A stretch of DNA of 64,000 nt from Arthrobacter sp. zg-Y1110 (GCF_025244865.1 NZ_CP104272.1:248001-312000); one strand, 5' to 3'. Positions 1 to 8,941 are shown, counted from the stretch's first letter. Numbers and translations are program-made. The notes: generated from the letters alone by a model not told the origin.

Positions 1-135
1 CAGCTTCTCCAGAGCGATGCTGACAATCTGCTTCCCGGCGCGCACCTGCAGGTAGAACGTGCGCTGGCCCGGAACGCCGACAGTGCCGACGACGACGCGG
101 TCCGGCCAGTCGAAATCGTGAACGGTTGTAGGCAT
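1..135 (-). CDS. DUF3090 (TIGR03847-type) family protein, N-terminal part only
   Basis: Reading leftward from an ATG at 135, the frame stays open to the window edge and gives 45 residues beginning MPTTVHDFDWPDRVVVG, followed by a GQRTFYLQ segment. This matches my memory of the start of the DUF3090 family, short actinobacterial proteins of unknown function that sit beside the MSMEG_4193-type phosphatase and often near the mycothiol gene mshC. The phosphatase gene lies 15 bp upstream on the same strand, so the two are probably cotranscribed. The C-terminal part is outside the window. No function can be assigned beyond the family name. Confidence 0.75.
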   Translation of the reverse strand, partial: MPTTVHDFDWPDRVVVGTVGVPGQRTFYLQVRAGKQIVSIALEKL

Positions 136-150
136 AGAACTACTCTAGGC

Positions 151-852
151 TCATCGGGCCGGCGGCGCCGCGTGACCTGCACCACCGCCCACCGGGGCGT
201 CGTCCGACGTCGGCCGAGCCGCCAGCCAAGACAGGTCCCCGGCGTCGGTGTTGGTCGCGAGGACGGTGGGGCGTCCCGTGCCGTAGTGCACGATCGACAC
301 GGAGGCCGGGCCCACATTGAGGCGCTGGAACATATCGAGGTGCATGCCGAGCGCGTCCGCGAGGACCGACTTGATGATGTCCCCGTGGCTCACCGCCACC
401 CAAACGGCCCCGGGCCCGTGCTCGGCTTCCAAGGCTGCATCGTGGCGCCGGATCGCGGCCACCGAGCGGGCCTGCATCGCGGCCATGGACTCGCCGCCGG
501 GAAAGGTGACGGCCGAGGGCTGCGACTGCACCGTCGCCCACAGCTTCTCCTTCGCGAGCTCCTCGAGCGTGCGGCCCTGCCAGGAGCCGTAATCGCACTC
601 GGTGAGAGCGTCGTCGACCGGTGCGTGCGGGGCGCCGGCCTGGCGGTCGAGGATGAACTGGGCGGTCTGCCGGCAGCGCTCGAGCGGGCTCGACACCACC
701 CCGACCACGGGCACGACGGCGAGCCGGTCGCCGGTCGCGGCGGCCTGGTCGCTGCCTACCTGGTCGAGTTCGACGCCGGGGGTCCGGCCGGCCAGCACGC
801 CGGTGGCGTTCGCTGTGGTGCGGCCGTGCCGCACGAGGATTACTGTTGCCAT
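151..852 (-). CDS. Histidine phosphatase family protein (MSMEG_4193 type)
   Basis: A 233-residue protein of the phosphoglycerate-mutase/histidine phosphatase superfamily. The catalytic LVRHGRTTAN motif is at residues 6-15, where the RHG histidine accepts the phosphate; a second conserved stretch, CDYGSWQGRTLEEL, holds the acid region, and VSHGDIIKS near residue 155 supplies the second catalytic histidine. It is probably cytoplasmic because no signal peptide is visible. The substrate is not known; neighbours in related genomes (DUF3090, mycothiol genes) suggest a house-keeping role, but that is inference. The ATG at 850-852 begins directly at the conserved strand, and the gene ends 15 bp before the DUF3090 start. 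Confidence 0.88.
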   Translation of the reverse strand: MATVILVRHGRTTANATGVLAGRTPGVELDQVGSDQAAATGDRLAVVPVVGVVSSPLERCRQTAQFILDRQAGAPHAPVDDALTECDYGSWQGRTLEELAKEKLWATVQSQPSAVTFPGGESMAAMQARSVAAIRRHDAALEAEHGPGAVWVAVSHGDIIKSVLADALGMHLDMFQRLNVGPASVSIVHYGTGRPTVLATNTDAGDLSWLAARPTSDDAPVGGGAGHAAPPAR

Positions 853-972
853 CTCCCCAGAGTAGTCATGTGCTCGAGGGTCCGGCGCGCAGGTGAACGG
901 TGCGGGGCGTGCTCCCTAGAGGCCAGCTCAGTAAGGAACAATGGGCGCAGTTCGAATCTGGAGGGAGAAGCT

Positions 973-1458
973 TTGAAAAGGTTCTATGTTGCGTCGAGCT
1001 TCAGAAATATCGTCAACGTCCGGTATGTCGCGCAAACGCTGGAAAGCAAGGGCTACGTCAACGCGTACGACTGGACGCAGAACGCGTCAGCGCGGGATGC
1101 GGGGACAGTTACCCTCGATGATCTGCGCTCTATCGGGCAGCAGGAGAGAGATGCAGTGATGGGGGCCGACGTCGTCGTTATCCTGCTTCCGGGCGGGAAG
1201 GGCACGCACATCGAGCTTGGCATCGCGATCGCTCAAGGCAGACGAATAATCCTGTATTCGGCGGACGACATCAATAATCCTGAGACCACCAGCGCGTTCT
1301 ACCACCTACCTGAGGTGGAGAAGTGCCACGGAACCCTGGACGACCTCCTGGCTATGATCGCGAAGTGCCCGCCGCCTCGGCCTGACTCGAATTCTGTCGC
1401 ATCCAGAGGCTGCCCAATCACGGTTGCCCCAACGGCGCCGGATGCCTATACAGGCTAA
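973..1458 (+). CDS. Nucleoside 2-deoxyribosyltransferase-like protein
   Basis: A 161-residue protein. I chose the TTG at 973 because a purine-rich Shine-Dalgarno (GGAGGGAGAAG) ends just upstream and translation then begins with MKRFYVASSFRN, the usual first strand of the nucleoside 2-deoxyribosyltransferase-like (Rossmann-type) superfamily. The later segment ADVVVILLPGGKGTHIELG carries the family's G-x-H-x-E-x-G region, where the glutamate would be the nucleophile. The longer open frame reaching back to 118 overlaps the phosphatase gene and is a shadow. Whether it transfers deoxyribose or only binds or hydrolyses a nucleotide (as Rcl or TIR-like relatives do) cannot be told. The last ~35 residues are low complexity. 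Codon use looks less GC-rich than its neighbours. Confidence 0.7.
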   Translation: MKRFYVASSFRNIVNVRYVAQTLESKGYVNAYDWTQNASARDAGTVTLDDLRSIGQQERDAVMGADVVVILLPGGKGTHIELGIAIAQGRRIILYSADDINNPETTSAFYHLPEVEKCHGTLDDLLAMIAKCPPPRPDSNSVASRGCPITVAPTAPDAYTG

Positions 1459-1525
1459 TAAACCGCGTGCATTGTTGAGACACGAGCGCCTCTGAGGCGG
1501 TTCGTTGAATCGGGGGTAGAGCGAC

Positions 1526-2137
1526 ATGCAATGGAGCAAGCTGGTACCGGGTAATCCGTGGCCGCACGACATGGTGATCCGAGTGAATGATCTTCCGCAC
1601 CACCTGACGCTCTTGCTCTTTGTCCGGGAGGCGTGGTCCCTCGCCCCTGATATCGACATCCCTCCGTTGCAGCCCGAACCTGATTGTGGACGTTCGCAAA
1701 TGCCTAACTCAGCAGATGCCTCCACGTGGGATATGCGCTGGAAAACGATTTGGAACGAGGCTTTGAATTGGTATGAGATCGAAGAGAGGGGGCACCTTCC
1801 CACGCCTGCCGAGATGCGCGAGTCCCAAGATCCCAGTCAGGGCTTGAACCCGTTCATCCCACCCTTCTGGACACAGCGGTACGAATGGGAGGGCCTTGAC
1901 CGAGACGCTTACCAGGCTTGGGAACAACGCCTAATGCCCAAGTTTCCGCACGATGGCGAACGCAGGAGTCTTCAAGCACTCATCCCTGCTTGGAAGAGCG
2001 GAATCGATACCATTATCGTCCTGCCATACCGCGGGTATTTTGCCCATCGCCTCAGCCACCAGCACCTAGTCGTATCTGCGGACACCAGAAACAACACAGC
2101 TAACTACAGCCGGGCCTTGAGGGAAAGCACGCTGTAG
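1526..2137 (+). CDS. Hypothetical protein, 203 aa
   Basis: An unrecognised soluble protein of 203 residues starting at the ATG at 1526. It is rich in tryptophan and aromatic residues (PGNPWPHDM near the start, WDMRWKTIWNEAL in the middle, FWTQRYEWEG later) with no signal peptide, membrane segment or known catalytic motif. It follows the deoxyribosyltransferase-like gene after 67 bp on the same strand, and both use visibly more A and T than the flanking genes, so they may have arrived together. The codon usage and clean start make it a plausible gene, but no function can be offered. Confidence 0.6.
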   Translation: MQWSKLVPGNPWPHDMVIRVNDLPHHLTLLLFVREAWSLAPDIDIPPLQPEPDCGRSQMPNSADASTWDMRWKTIWNEALNWYEIEERGHLPTPAEMRESQDPSQGLNPFIPPFWTQRYEWEGLDRDAYQAWEQRLMPKFPHDGERRSLQALIPAWKSGIDTIIVLPYRGYFAHRLSHQHLVVSADTRNNTANYSRALRESTL

Positions 2138-2309
2138 ACGTGCCACCTGAGGTTCCTCCAACGCCCACGTATTGACTCTGAGGTGGGCCCGGTAAGGGGG
2201 AATGCGCTTTGATCCGCAGCGGTGCCAGTACGGATGCCGGCAGCCAAAAGCAATCTAGCGATCCTCGAGCTAAATGATCCTTCAACGAACAGTGGACGTC
2301 ATGCTCGCT

Positions 2310-2723
2310 TCAGGCTACGAAGATGCAGAACGGATGACCGGCCGGATCGGCGTAAACGTACAACGGCTCGTTCAGGTCGTCCGTACGATCGAAGCGGAGC
2401 TCTGCCCCCAACGCCAACACCCTGGAGTGGTGATGCTCGAGTGTCTCTCGGTCAGGAACTGTTAGGTCGAGGTGCATCTGCATCGGCACATCAGGCAGCG
2501 GCCATGTTGTCCTCTTCAAATGATCAACGTGCTGAAAAGCAAGCTTGCGGTCGCCCTGTCCGTCAGTGAGAACGAGCCAATCGGCGTCGTCAGGCATGCC
2601 CTCACCCGCGGGCTCATCTCCTGGCCGATACTGGAGTCCGAGCAGATGACGGTAGAACTCAGCCAGTCCGCGCACATCAGTAGTGTCGAGAACGGTGTGA
2701 AGCACCTGAGGGAATACGCTCAT
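2310..2723 (-). CDS. VOC (glyoxalase/bleomycin-resistance) family protein
   Basis: A 137-residue single vicinal-oxygen-chelate protein. It shows the two beta-alpha-beta-beta-beta modules expected: an N-terminal TVLDTTDVRGLAEFYRHLLG segment with metal-ligand candidate positions, and a C-terminal YVYADPAGHPFCIFVA segment, the standard ending of small VOC proteins. These enzymes bind a metal and act on small thiols, antibiotics or metabolites; the substrate here is not predictable. It sits alone between the low-GC island and the DMT exporter gene, both separated by untranslated spacers, so it is probably monocistronic. Confidence 0.85.
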   Translation of the reverse strand: MSVFPQVLHTVLDTTDVRGLAEFYRHLLGLQYRPGDEPAGEGMPDDADWLVLTDGQGDRKLAFQHVDHLKRTTWPLPDVPMQMHLDLTVPDRETLEHHHSRVLALGAELRFDRTDDLNEPLYVYADPAGHPFCIFVA

Positions 2724-2776
2724 GGGCCGAGACTAACCATCATTAAGGTTCCCTAGCCAGCCTTCGCCACACCACA

Positions 2777-3739
2777 TCAAGCCGCCGGCATCGGTGCTGC
2801 CCGGTGGCATGTTTCGGATCGTAGTCCCAGGTAGGTGCCGGTGATGATGAGTGCGGCACCGAGGATGCCCAGAAGCGTGAGGGTTTCCCGGCCAATAGTG
2901 ATTCCGATGAGAACGGCCCAGATGGGTTCGGTTCCCATCAGGAGGCTAACCCGGGATGCGGATGTTTGTTGAATGGCCCAGGTCTGGATGAGGAAAGCGA
3001 ACACGCTGCACGTCAGCCCAAGGTAGAGCACGCCCATCCATTCGCCCGCATCGAAGCTGTGCACTGCCTGAAGCACACCTTGGTAATCGGCGCAGGTATA
3101 GACGACGGCGCAGACCGCGCTTTGGGCCAGGGTCAAATTCAGTGCGCTGTAACCACGGCCCCGGGTAAGGGCGGAGACCGCGGTGACGTGGATGGACCGT
3201 ACAACCGCTGCGGCCAGCACGAGCATGTCCCCAAGAGTCGGTGCCGCGAATCCGTCGCCGGAGACAAGAAGGCACACGCCCACGACAGCGATGACGCCCG
3301 CGATGAATACCGTGCGCGGCACCCGCACCCGGAAGGCAACGCTTTCAGTGAGAGGGGTGAAAACAACGACGAGACTGATGATCAGCCCTGCGTTCGTGGC
3401 GCTGGTGCCTGCGATCCCGTGGGTTTCGAGAATGAGCACCGCGGCCTGGGTGAGACCCAGGACGACGCCGACTATGAGTTCGCGGCGCACGGCCCGGCGG
3501 CGGTTCCAGATCAGCCAGATCAGCGCCAGTGCCAGCGTGGTGATGAGAAAACGCAGCGAGAGGATGACGGTGACGCCGACCGTGTCGGTGAGGGTTTTGG
3601 CAGCAAGGTAGCTGCTGCCCCACGCGATAGCGACCAGGAGCAGGAACAGGTCCACCCTGCGCGCAGCGACACGTGAGGAGAGCGGGCGACGTCGCACATC
3701 GCGTATGCGAGGGGCGGGAGTGAGGTACGGGGAGGGCAC
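2777..3739 (-). CDS. EamA/DMT-superfamily transporter
   Basis: A protein of up to 320 residues with about ten hydrophobic segments and the two EamA repeats typical of drug/metabolite exporters (AIAWGSSYLAAKTLTD in repeat 1, LLMGTEPIWAVLIGITIG in repeat 2). It should export an amino acid or metabolite from the cytoplasm. It is divergent from a LysR regulator, a common pairing in which the regulator senses the exported compound. The start is uncertain: the first possible codon is a GTG at 3739 without a convincing ribosome site, and it lies only 7 bp from the candidate LysR operator; a GTG at 3697 would leave room for a leader. Confidence 0.86.
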   Translation of the reverse strand: MPSPYLTPAPRIRDVRRRPLSSRVAARRVDLFLLLVAIAWGSSYLAAKTLTDTVGVTVILSLRFLITTLALALIWLIWNRRRAVRRELIVGVVLGLTQAAVLILETHGIAGTSATNAGLIISLVVVFTPLTESVAFRVRVPRTVFIAGVIAVVGVCLLVSGDGFAAPTLGDMLVLAAAVVRSIHVTAVSALTRGRGYSALNLTLAQSAVCAVVYTCADYQGVLQAVHSFDAGEWMGVLYLGLTCSVFAFLIQTWAIQQTSASRVSLLMGTEPIWAVLIGITIGRETLTLLGILGAALIITGTYLGLRSETCHRAAPMPAA

Positions 3740-3746
3740 CCGACAA

Positions 3747-3772
3747 GTCTTATGGCAATGTACCCGTAAGAC
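3747..3772. promoter_or_regulatory. Candidate LysR-type operator between the DMT exporter and LysR genes
   Basis: An inverted repeat with 9-bp arms GTCTTATGG and CCGTAAGAC separated by 8 bp; only one arm position fails to pair. It lies in the 72-bp divergent spacer, which is where LysR-family regulators normally bind to control themselves and the neighbour. The length and AT-rich outer arms fit the T-N11-A type of site. Confidence 0.45.
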
Positions 3773-3811
3773 GAGAGGGCATTTGGTGAACTAATGGTTT
3801 AGATTTCCCTT

Positions 3812-4771
3812 ATGGATCTCCACCAGTTGCGGTTGCTTAGGGAGTTGGGCGAGCGGGGAAGCCTTGCCGCCGTCGCCCGCGCGCTCCATGTCTCTCCGTC
3901 AGCCGTGTCGCAGCAACTCACGGCGTTGCAGCGCCGAGTCGAGGTTCCTCTGACCGAACGACGGGGACGGAATCTTGTCCTGACCGGTGCCGGTCAGGCC
4001 TTGGCCCGTGCTGCTGTCGATATCAGCGTTGCGATGCGCTCCGCCGAACAGGCCGTCAGCCACTATCTCCAAGACCCCTGCGCGACGGTGAGCCTCTGCG
4101 CGTTCAACAGCGCGGGCCTGACCTACTTCGGCCCCTTGCTCCAGGCCCTATCCGGGGAGGGCAGCCCGCGGCTGGTCTGCTCCGACCGGGATGTGGGGCA
4201 GGAAGAATTTCCATCCCTGACTGCGGATTACGACCTGGTCATCGCGCACCGCCTCGAGCACAGCACGCCGTGGCCCGAATCCATCACCGTCTTGCCACTG
4301 GTGCGCGAGCCCCTGGACATCGCCATGTCAGAACAACATCGGCTCGCCAACGCACCAAGCGTCAGCATCGCCGACCTGATCGATGAAGAATGGGTGTCCG
4401 TTCAGGACGGATTTCCGCTCATGCCTGCTCTGCAGGCGATTGCCGTTCACGCCGGCCAACCCCTCAACGTCACGCACCGGATCAACGAGTTCTTCATCGC
4501 GGCCGCGATCGTATCCGCCGGACCTGCCATCGCACTGATGCCCCGCCACACCGCTTCCCCGCCGCCTGGCAGCGGAATTGTTCTCAAACCAATCCGCGAT
4601 CTACCGCTGGCCAGGTGCGTTGACGTCCTCTGCCGTCCAGAAGCCCTCCACCGGACCGCAGTCCAGCAGGTCGTCACCACTCTGCGACGGAATACGTCTT
4701 CTGCCCAACCCCGGTGCCAGCCGCTGGCATCCTCTGAGGAACCGGTCAGCGGGACGCGATCCGGTAAGTAG
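3812..4771 (+). CDS. LysR family transcriptional regulator
   Basis: A 319-residue LysR-type regulator. The N-terminal winged helix-turn-helix is clear (MDLHQLRLLRELGERGSL, then VSPSAVSQQLTALQ as the recognition helix, residues 1-60), followed by a periplasmic-binding-like effector domain to about residue 290 and a short polar tail. It is transcribed away from the EamA exporter, with a candidate operator in between, so it most likely controls that exporter in response to the exported compound. The APC permease 87 bp downstream on the same strand could share its transcript. The effector is unknown. Confidence 0.9.
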   Translation: MDLHQLRLLRELGERGSLAAVARALHVSPSAVSQQLTALQRRVEVPLTERRGRNLVLTGAGQALARAAVDISVAMRSAEQAVSHYLQDPCATVSLCAFNSAGLTYFGPLLQALSGEGSPRLVCSDRDVGQEEFPSLTADYDLVIAHRLEHSTPWPESITVLPLVREPLDIAMSEQHRLANAPSVSIADLIDEEWVSVQDGFPLMPALQAIAVHAGQPLNVTHRINEFFIAAAIVSAGPAIALMPRHTASPPPGSGIVLKPIRDLPLARCVDVLCRPEALHRTAVQQVVTTLRRNTSSAQPRCQPLASSEEPVSGTRSGK

Positions 4772-4858
4772 TGCTCGACTACCTGCCCCAACGATTTTGG
4801 TGCACTGGATTTCGCCAAAGTAGTTGCGCAGGGACGGCAAACGGAATCCAATAGCCCA

Positions 4859-6202
4859 ATGACGAAAGATCCCGGCACGACCGCATCAAAAGCACCAACC
4901 GGGCTGAAGCGGGCAATTGGTACGCCGCTGCTGTTCGCGTTTATCGTGGGCGACACCCTCGGTGCCGGCATCTACACCCTCGTGGGTACCATGGCGGCCG
5001 ATGTCGGTGGCGCGATCTGGATACCCTTGCTGATCGCACTGGTCGTCGCGCTACTCACTGCCGCGACCTACGCGGAGTTGATCACCAAGTACCCGCACGC
5101 TGGAGGAGCCGCGCGCTACGCCGACCGGGCTTTTGGCATCCCCTACGTGTCATTCCTCGTCGGCTTCCTGATGATGGCCTCGGGAATCACCACAGCCGCT
5201 GCCCTCGCGAACGCCTTCGCGGGCGATTACCTCACCGCGCTCATCGACGTGCCAGCTGCACCCGCGGCGATCGTATTTATTATCTTGCTGACGTTGATCA
5301 ACCTTCGCGGCGTTAAGGAGTCCCTCGGCGCGAACCTCGTAGCTTCCGTCATCGAGGTAACCGGCCTCGTCATCGTCATCATCGTCGCCGCCATCGTCCT
5401 CGCCTCCGGCAACGGGGACCCCTCCCGGCTCCTAGAGTTCGCACCGGACGTACCGCCGTTCCAGGGCGCCTTCGCCGCATCGATCGTCGCGTTTTTCTCT
5501 TTCCTGGGCTTCGAGGCCGCAGCAAACATGGCCGAGGAAGTACGTAACCCATCCAGGGCATACCCCCGCGCATTGTTCGGTGCGATCTGCACCGCCGGGG
5601 TCGTCTACCTCCTCATCGCTCTCGGTGCGGTCATTGTTATGCCCCCGGCCGAACTGGCCGAGTCCACCGGACCCCTGCTCGACGTCGTCGCCGCCAGCGG
5701 CGTCGGAATCCCGCCCGGACTATTCAGCATCATCGCCCTGATCGCCATTGCCAACGGAGCACTGCTGTTCATGGTCATGGCCAGCCGGGTCGGCTACGGA
5801 TTGGCAGAAGCGGAACTGCTCCCTCGCGCCTTCGCTCGCGTGCTGCCAGGCCGTCGCACTCCCTGGGTCTCCATTGTTGTGGTTGCCGGATTGACGATCG
5901 TCCTGACCCTCCTCGGAAATGTCGCCACCTTGGCCGAAACCACCGTGCTGCTCCTACTCCTGGTGTTCCTTTCCGCCAACGTCAGCGTCCTCGTCCTCAA
6001 AAAGGACAAAGTCGACCACGACCACTTCTCAGCCCCCAGAATCCTGCCGGTCCTCGCGATCATTGCGAGCATCGCACTCCTCTCACAACAAACCGGGATC
6101 ATCTGGCTCGGAGCCGCCGCCTACATCGTGGTCGGATCCTTGTTGTTCCTCGCTGCCCGGGCCGGACGCAAACGCGAGGAACGCGTGAGCGCCAGTAGCT
6201 AA
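4859..6202 (+). CDS. APC superfamily amino acid permease
   Basis: A 447-residue integral membrane protein with about twelve hydrophobic segments. The first helix carries the broken-helix motif GDTLGAGIYTLVG (residues 30-42), the substrate-binding glycine-rich motif of the amino acid-polyamine-organocation family, and the middle contains FFSFLGFEAAANMAEEVRNP, another family landmark. It imports or exchanges an amino acid or amine; the substrate is not clear. It follows the LysR gene on the same strand and ends in a 4-bp convergent overlap with the DUF3500 lipoprotein gene. Confidence 0.9.
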   Translation: MTKDPGTTASKAPTGLKRAIGTPLLFAFIVGDTLGAGIYTLVGTMAADVGGAIWIPLLIALVVALLTAATYAELITKYPHAGGAARYADRAFGIPYVSFLVGFLMMASGITTAAALANAFAGDYLTALIDVPAAPAAIVFIILLTLINLRGVKESLGANLVASVIEVTGLVIVIIVAAIVLASGNGDPSRLLEFAPDVPPFQGAFAASIVAFFSFLGFEAAANMAEEVRNPSRAYPRALFGAICTAGVVYLLIALGAVIVMPPAELAESTGPLLDVVAASGVGIPPGLFSIIALIAIANGALLFMVMASRVGYGLAEAELLPRAFARVLPGRRTPWVSIVVVAGLTIVLTLLGNVATLAETTVLLLLLVFLSANVSVLVLKKDKVDHDHFSAPRILPVLAIIASIALLSQQTGIIWLGAAAYIVVGSLLFLAARAGRKREERVSASS

Positions 6203-7485
6203 CGAGGTGGGCCGCCGTCGGGCGGGGTCCCGCCGCCGGGTGGTCCGCCGGCAGGTCCGGTCCCACCGCCCATACCGGAAGCAGCTTGCTGCGTCACGCT
6301 GTTGGCATAGTCGTTCGTGGGGTCGCGGTAAATAGTGTGGACGTGTCCCCAGCCGGAGGTGGACACTCCTTCGACATCTGCGCCTGCCGACCCCTGCTGC
6401 GCCTGGAAGGCGACATAAACGTTCGGCCCAGAGATCGAGAATGAGATACCGTCCCCAGTGCTCATGTCGTACGTGGTCTCCCCGGTCCACGCGATGACGG
6501 TGTCATCGATGGTGGCCTCGATCTTCGCCCGGGAGTCGGCTGTGGTCTGCTCGTCAGCCATGCCGGACCAGTTCGCGATGAGGTCGAGGAGCAACTGCCT
6601 CTGCGCGTCGGTCAGATCGGCGCCGGTGAGGCCGGCTCCGGCGTCGAAATCACAGGTATCGCCAGGGGCACACATGCTGACGTCGCCCGATGTGAGCGCT
6701 GCCTGCTGTTCCCCCGTCAAGCTGTCAAAGAATGCGAACGCATCGGTGTAGATGCCGTCGAACGGCCGCACTTCGTTGCCGTCGTCGTCGGTGTAAACGG
6801 CAGGCTGCACACCGAGGTGGGTGGGAGCGAACGTGATCGCGTCCGTCGCGCCGTCGAGGGTCGCGTTGATACCGAGGTGGTGGCCGCCGAACTGCACTTC
6901 GAAGGCGCCGGTGTCAGACGGCTCGCCGAAGAAGGCGATGTAGTACTGGCCGAGGGACTGCTCGGTGCTGCTGCTGTTCTGCTGCAGATACTCGTCGCCG
7001 CCCATAATGCCGGACACGGTGTCGTACGCTTCGTCGCTGAGGAGCGCCTGCAGGACCGCCAGTGCTGCGGTCTTCTGCTCGTCGGTCAGGTCGGCGAGGT
7101 TCAGGCCGGCACGCTCGACGAACGTCACGGGAAAGTTTGACCAGGACGTTGTCTTCGTCGCGTCGTCGTAGTCATACAGGACTGTCTCGCGCTGCTCGTC
7201 GCTGAGCGTCGCCAGGAATGCGTCAGCGGCAGCTGCGGTCGAGGAAATCGTCTCCTCGGTTGTCGTCGAGGACGTCCCGCCTGTTTTCGGATCCGCGGCC
7301 GTGCTGCTGCTGCTCGAATCACTCCCAGCAGAGGGGGACGCCGTGCCGGAGGTGGAAGCGACGTCGGCCGCGCAGCCGGTCAGGGCGAGGCCGCCTGCCA
7401 GGAGGAGCGAGACGGCCCGCAGGGCGCGCCGTCGTACCAACGACGACGCCGTGGGCAGGGTATCGGTGGTTCTGAATGACTTCAT
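6199..7485 (-). CDS. DUF3500 domain secreted lipoprotein
   Basis: A 428-residue protein with a lipoprotein signal: positively charged start, hydrophobic core and lipobox LALTGC near residue 38, followed by a Ser/Thr/Ala-rich linker to about residue 85. The rest matches DUF3500 as I know it: SDEQRETVLYDYDD, a second and third EQ-type repeat (DLTDEQKTAALAVL, SLTGEQQAALTSG), YYIAFFGEPS and QFGGHHLGINATL, with a histidine-rich centre. The C-terminus is a Gly/Pro tract. DUF3500 proteins are exported and of unknown function. The gene converges on the APC permease and is divergent from the desaturase gene. Confidence 0.87.
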   Translation of the reverse strand: MKSFRTTDTLPTASSLVRRRALRAVSLLLAGGLALTGCAADVASTSGTASPSAGSDSSSSSTAADPKTGGTSSTTTEETISSTAAAADAFLATLSDEQRETVLYDYDDATKTTSWSNFPVTFVERAGLNLADLTDEQKTAALAVLQALLSDEAYDTVSGIMGGDEYLQQNSSSTEQSLGQYYIAFFGEPSDTGAFEVQFGGHHLGINATLDGATDAITFAPTHLGVQPAVYTDDDGNEVRPFDGIYTDAFAFFDSLTGEQQAALTSGDVSMCAPGDTCDFDAGAGLTGADLTDAQRQLLLDLIANWSGMADEQTTADSRAKIEATIDDTVIAWTGETTYDMSTGDGISFSISGPNVYVAFQAQQGSAGADVEGVSTSGWGHVHTIYRDPTNDYANSVTQQAASGMGGGTGPAGGPPGGGTPPDGGPPR

Positions 7486-7622
7486 GTGAACACAGTAGAA
7501 AAAGCCGCTTGCCGTTCGCTTCCTAGTTGCTGAGAGCCTCCTGAAACCGTGTGTCGAATATCCGGAAACGGGCCGGATTATGCGTCAACACGGCTCAGCG
7601 TTCCGCCCCCTAATGAAAGGGA

Positions 7623-7634
7623 GAAGACGTCTTC
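7623..7634. promoter_or_regulatory. Perfect 12-bp palindrome upstream of the desaturase gene
   Basis: GAAGACGTCTTC is a perfect dyad in the 292-bp divergent spacer between the DUF3500 lipoprotein and the fatty-acid desaturase, 144 bp before the desaturase start. It could be an operator for either gene, but there is no other support. Confidence 0.25.
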
Positions 7635-7777
7635 CATATACGATAAGCACACTTAGCTTTGACGGCGGCCAGCCGGAAATGCATACAGCAGCGGACCTCC
7701 ACCCCGGCCAAACGGGGCGGATCCGGTGCTGTTGGTTAACATGACATGGACTACGTCCGCCGATATGAAAGTGAATT

Positions 7778-8893
7778 ATGGAAGACGCCGTTATGACGGG
7801 GACCAGTGTGGATTCGAGTGAAGAAGGCAAACGCCGGCCAGCTGGCCCGGCCCGCCAACGGCACCTCAGCGACTTCACGGCTTTGACCCGGCAAATCCAG
7901 GAAGCCGGTTATATGCGCCGGAACTACGGCTACTACTGGGCCAAGCTGATCGGGGTAACCCTGATTGGGCTGGTGCTGGCCGTGGCTTTCATCCTGCTGG
8001 GGGACACCTGGTGGCAGATGGCGACCGCGGTGGTGCTGGCGCTACTGATGACGCAGATCGCGTTCCTGGGGCACGACGCCGCACACCGGCAGATCTTCGT
8101 GTCGCCGAAGTGGAATGAGTGGGTCTCGCTGATCGTGGTTAACCTCTTTGCCGGCATGGGCCTTGGCTGGTGGAATGCAAAACACAGCAAGCATCATGCC
8201 GCACCAAACAAGGTCGGCACGGATCCGGACATCGCTCCCGGCGTCCTGGCCTTTACCCCCGAGGCCGCCGAAGCGCGCAAGAACCGCTTCACGCGCTGGC
8301 TCGCCACCAAACAGGGTTACTTTTTCTTCCCACTGCTCCTGCTCGAGGGCGTCAACCTGCATGTGCAGGGCATCAAGCGGGTACTGGGAAAGGGTCGGGT
8401 CAAGCGTCGGTGGGTGGAACTTAGCTTCATCACAGTGCGTCTGGCCAGTTACGTGGTGCTGGTCTTCGCCGTGCTTTCTCCGGGCAAGGGCGCAGCGTTC
8501 ATCGGCGTCCAGCTCGCCGTCTTCGGGCTGTATATGGGTATTTCCTTTGCCCCGAACCACATCGGCATGCCGATCGCGCCCCGGGAAGCAGGCATCGATT
8601 TCCTGCGCCGCCAGGTCTTGATGAGCCGCAACATCACCGGCGGCCGGTGGGTGGACACCTTCATGGGAGGACTGAACTTCCAGGTGGAACACCACCTGTT
8701 TCCCTCCATGTCCCGCCCGAATCTGCGAAAAGTCGCCCCGCTGGTCCGCCAGTACTGCGATCAGCTGGGGGTGCGGTACACCGAAACCGGGTTTGGCCAG
8801 TCCTTGAAGGACGTCACCGCCTATATCAACAGGGTGGGCCGCGGCGGGGTCGATACGTGGGCATGCCCGCTGGCCAGCACGCACCGCGTGTAA
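7778..8893 (+). CDS. Membrane fatty acid desaturase (acyl-lipid/acyl-CoA type)
   Basis: A 371-residue membrane di-iron desaturase. The three histidine boxes are intact: HDAAH at residues 99-103, HSKHH at 136-140 and QVEHH at 302-306, which bind the two irons; hydrophobic pairs lie near residues 55-95 and 215-260. The QxxHH form of the third box is typical of front-end/delta-5, -6 type desaturases, though the product is not predictable. It should insert a double bond into membrane fatty acids, for example on cold shift. The start is the ATG at 7778; an in-frame ATG at 7793 is an alternative. It is monocistronic between untranslated spacers. Confidence 0.92.
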   Translation: MEDAVMTGTSVDSSEEGKRRPAGPARQRHLSDFTALTRQIQEAGYMRRNYGYYWAKLIGVTLIGLVLAVAFILLGDTWWQMATAVVLALLMTQIAFLGHDAAHRQIFVSPKWNEWVSLIVVNLFAGMGLGWWNAKHSKHHAAPNKVGTDPDIAPGVLAFTPEAAEARKNRFTRWLATKQGYFFFPLLLLEGVNLHVQGIKRVLGKGRVKRRWVELSFITVRLASYVVLVFAVLSPGKGAAFIGVQLAVFGLYMGISFAPNHIGMPIAPREAGIDFLRRQVLMSRNITGGRWVDTFMGGLNFQVEHHLFPSMSRPNLRKVAPLVRQYCDQLGVRYTETGFGQSLKDVTAYINRVGRGGVDTWACPLASTHRV

Positions 8894-8941
8894 CGGCGGT
8901 TCAAGGGTCCTCCAACTTCACCTCCACAGCTACGACGACCG

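Noticed and set aside
930..965. tRNA T-arm-like sequence (GTTCGAATC) beside the island, possible attachment site
   Set aside because: No acceptor, D or anticodon arm can be folded and no matching direct repeat was found at the other end of the island.
118..972. Long plus-strand extension in front of the deoxyribosyltransferase-like gene
   Set aside because: It overlaps the histidine phosphatase gene and its translation is Arg/Gly/His-rich; the conserved protein starts at 973 behind a ribosome site.
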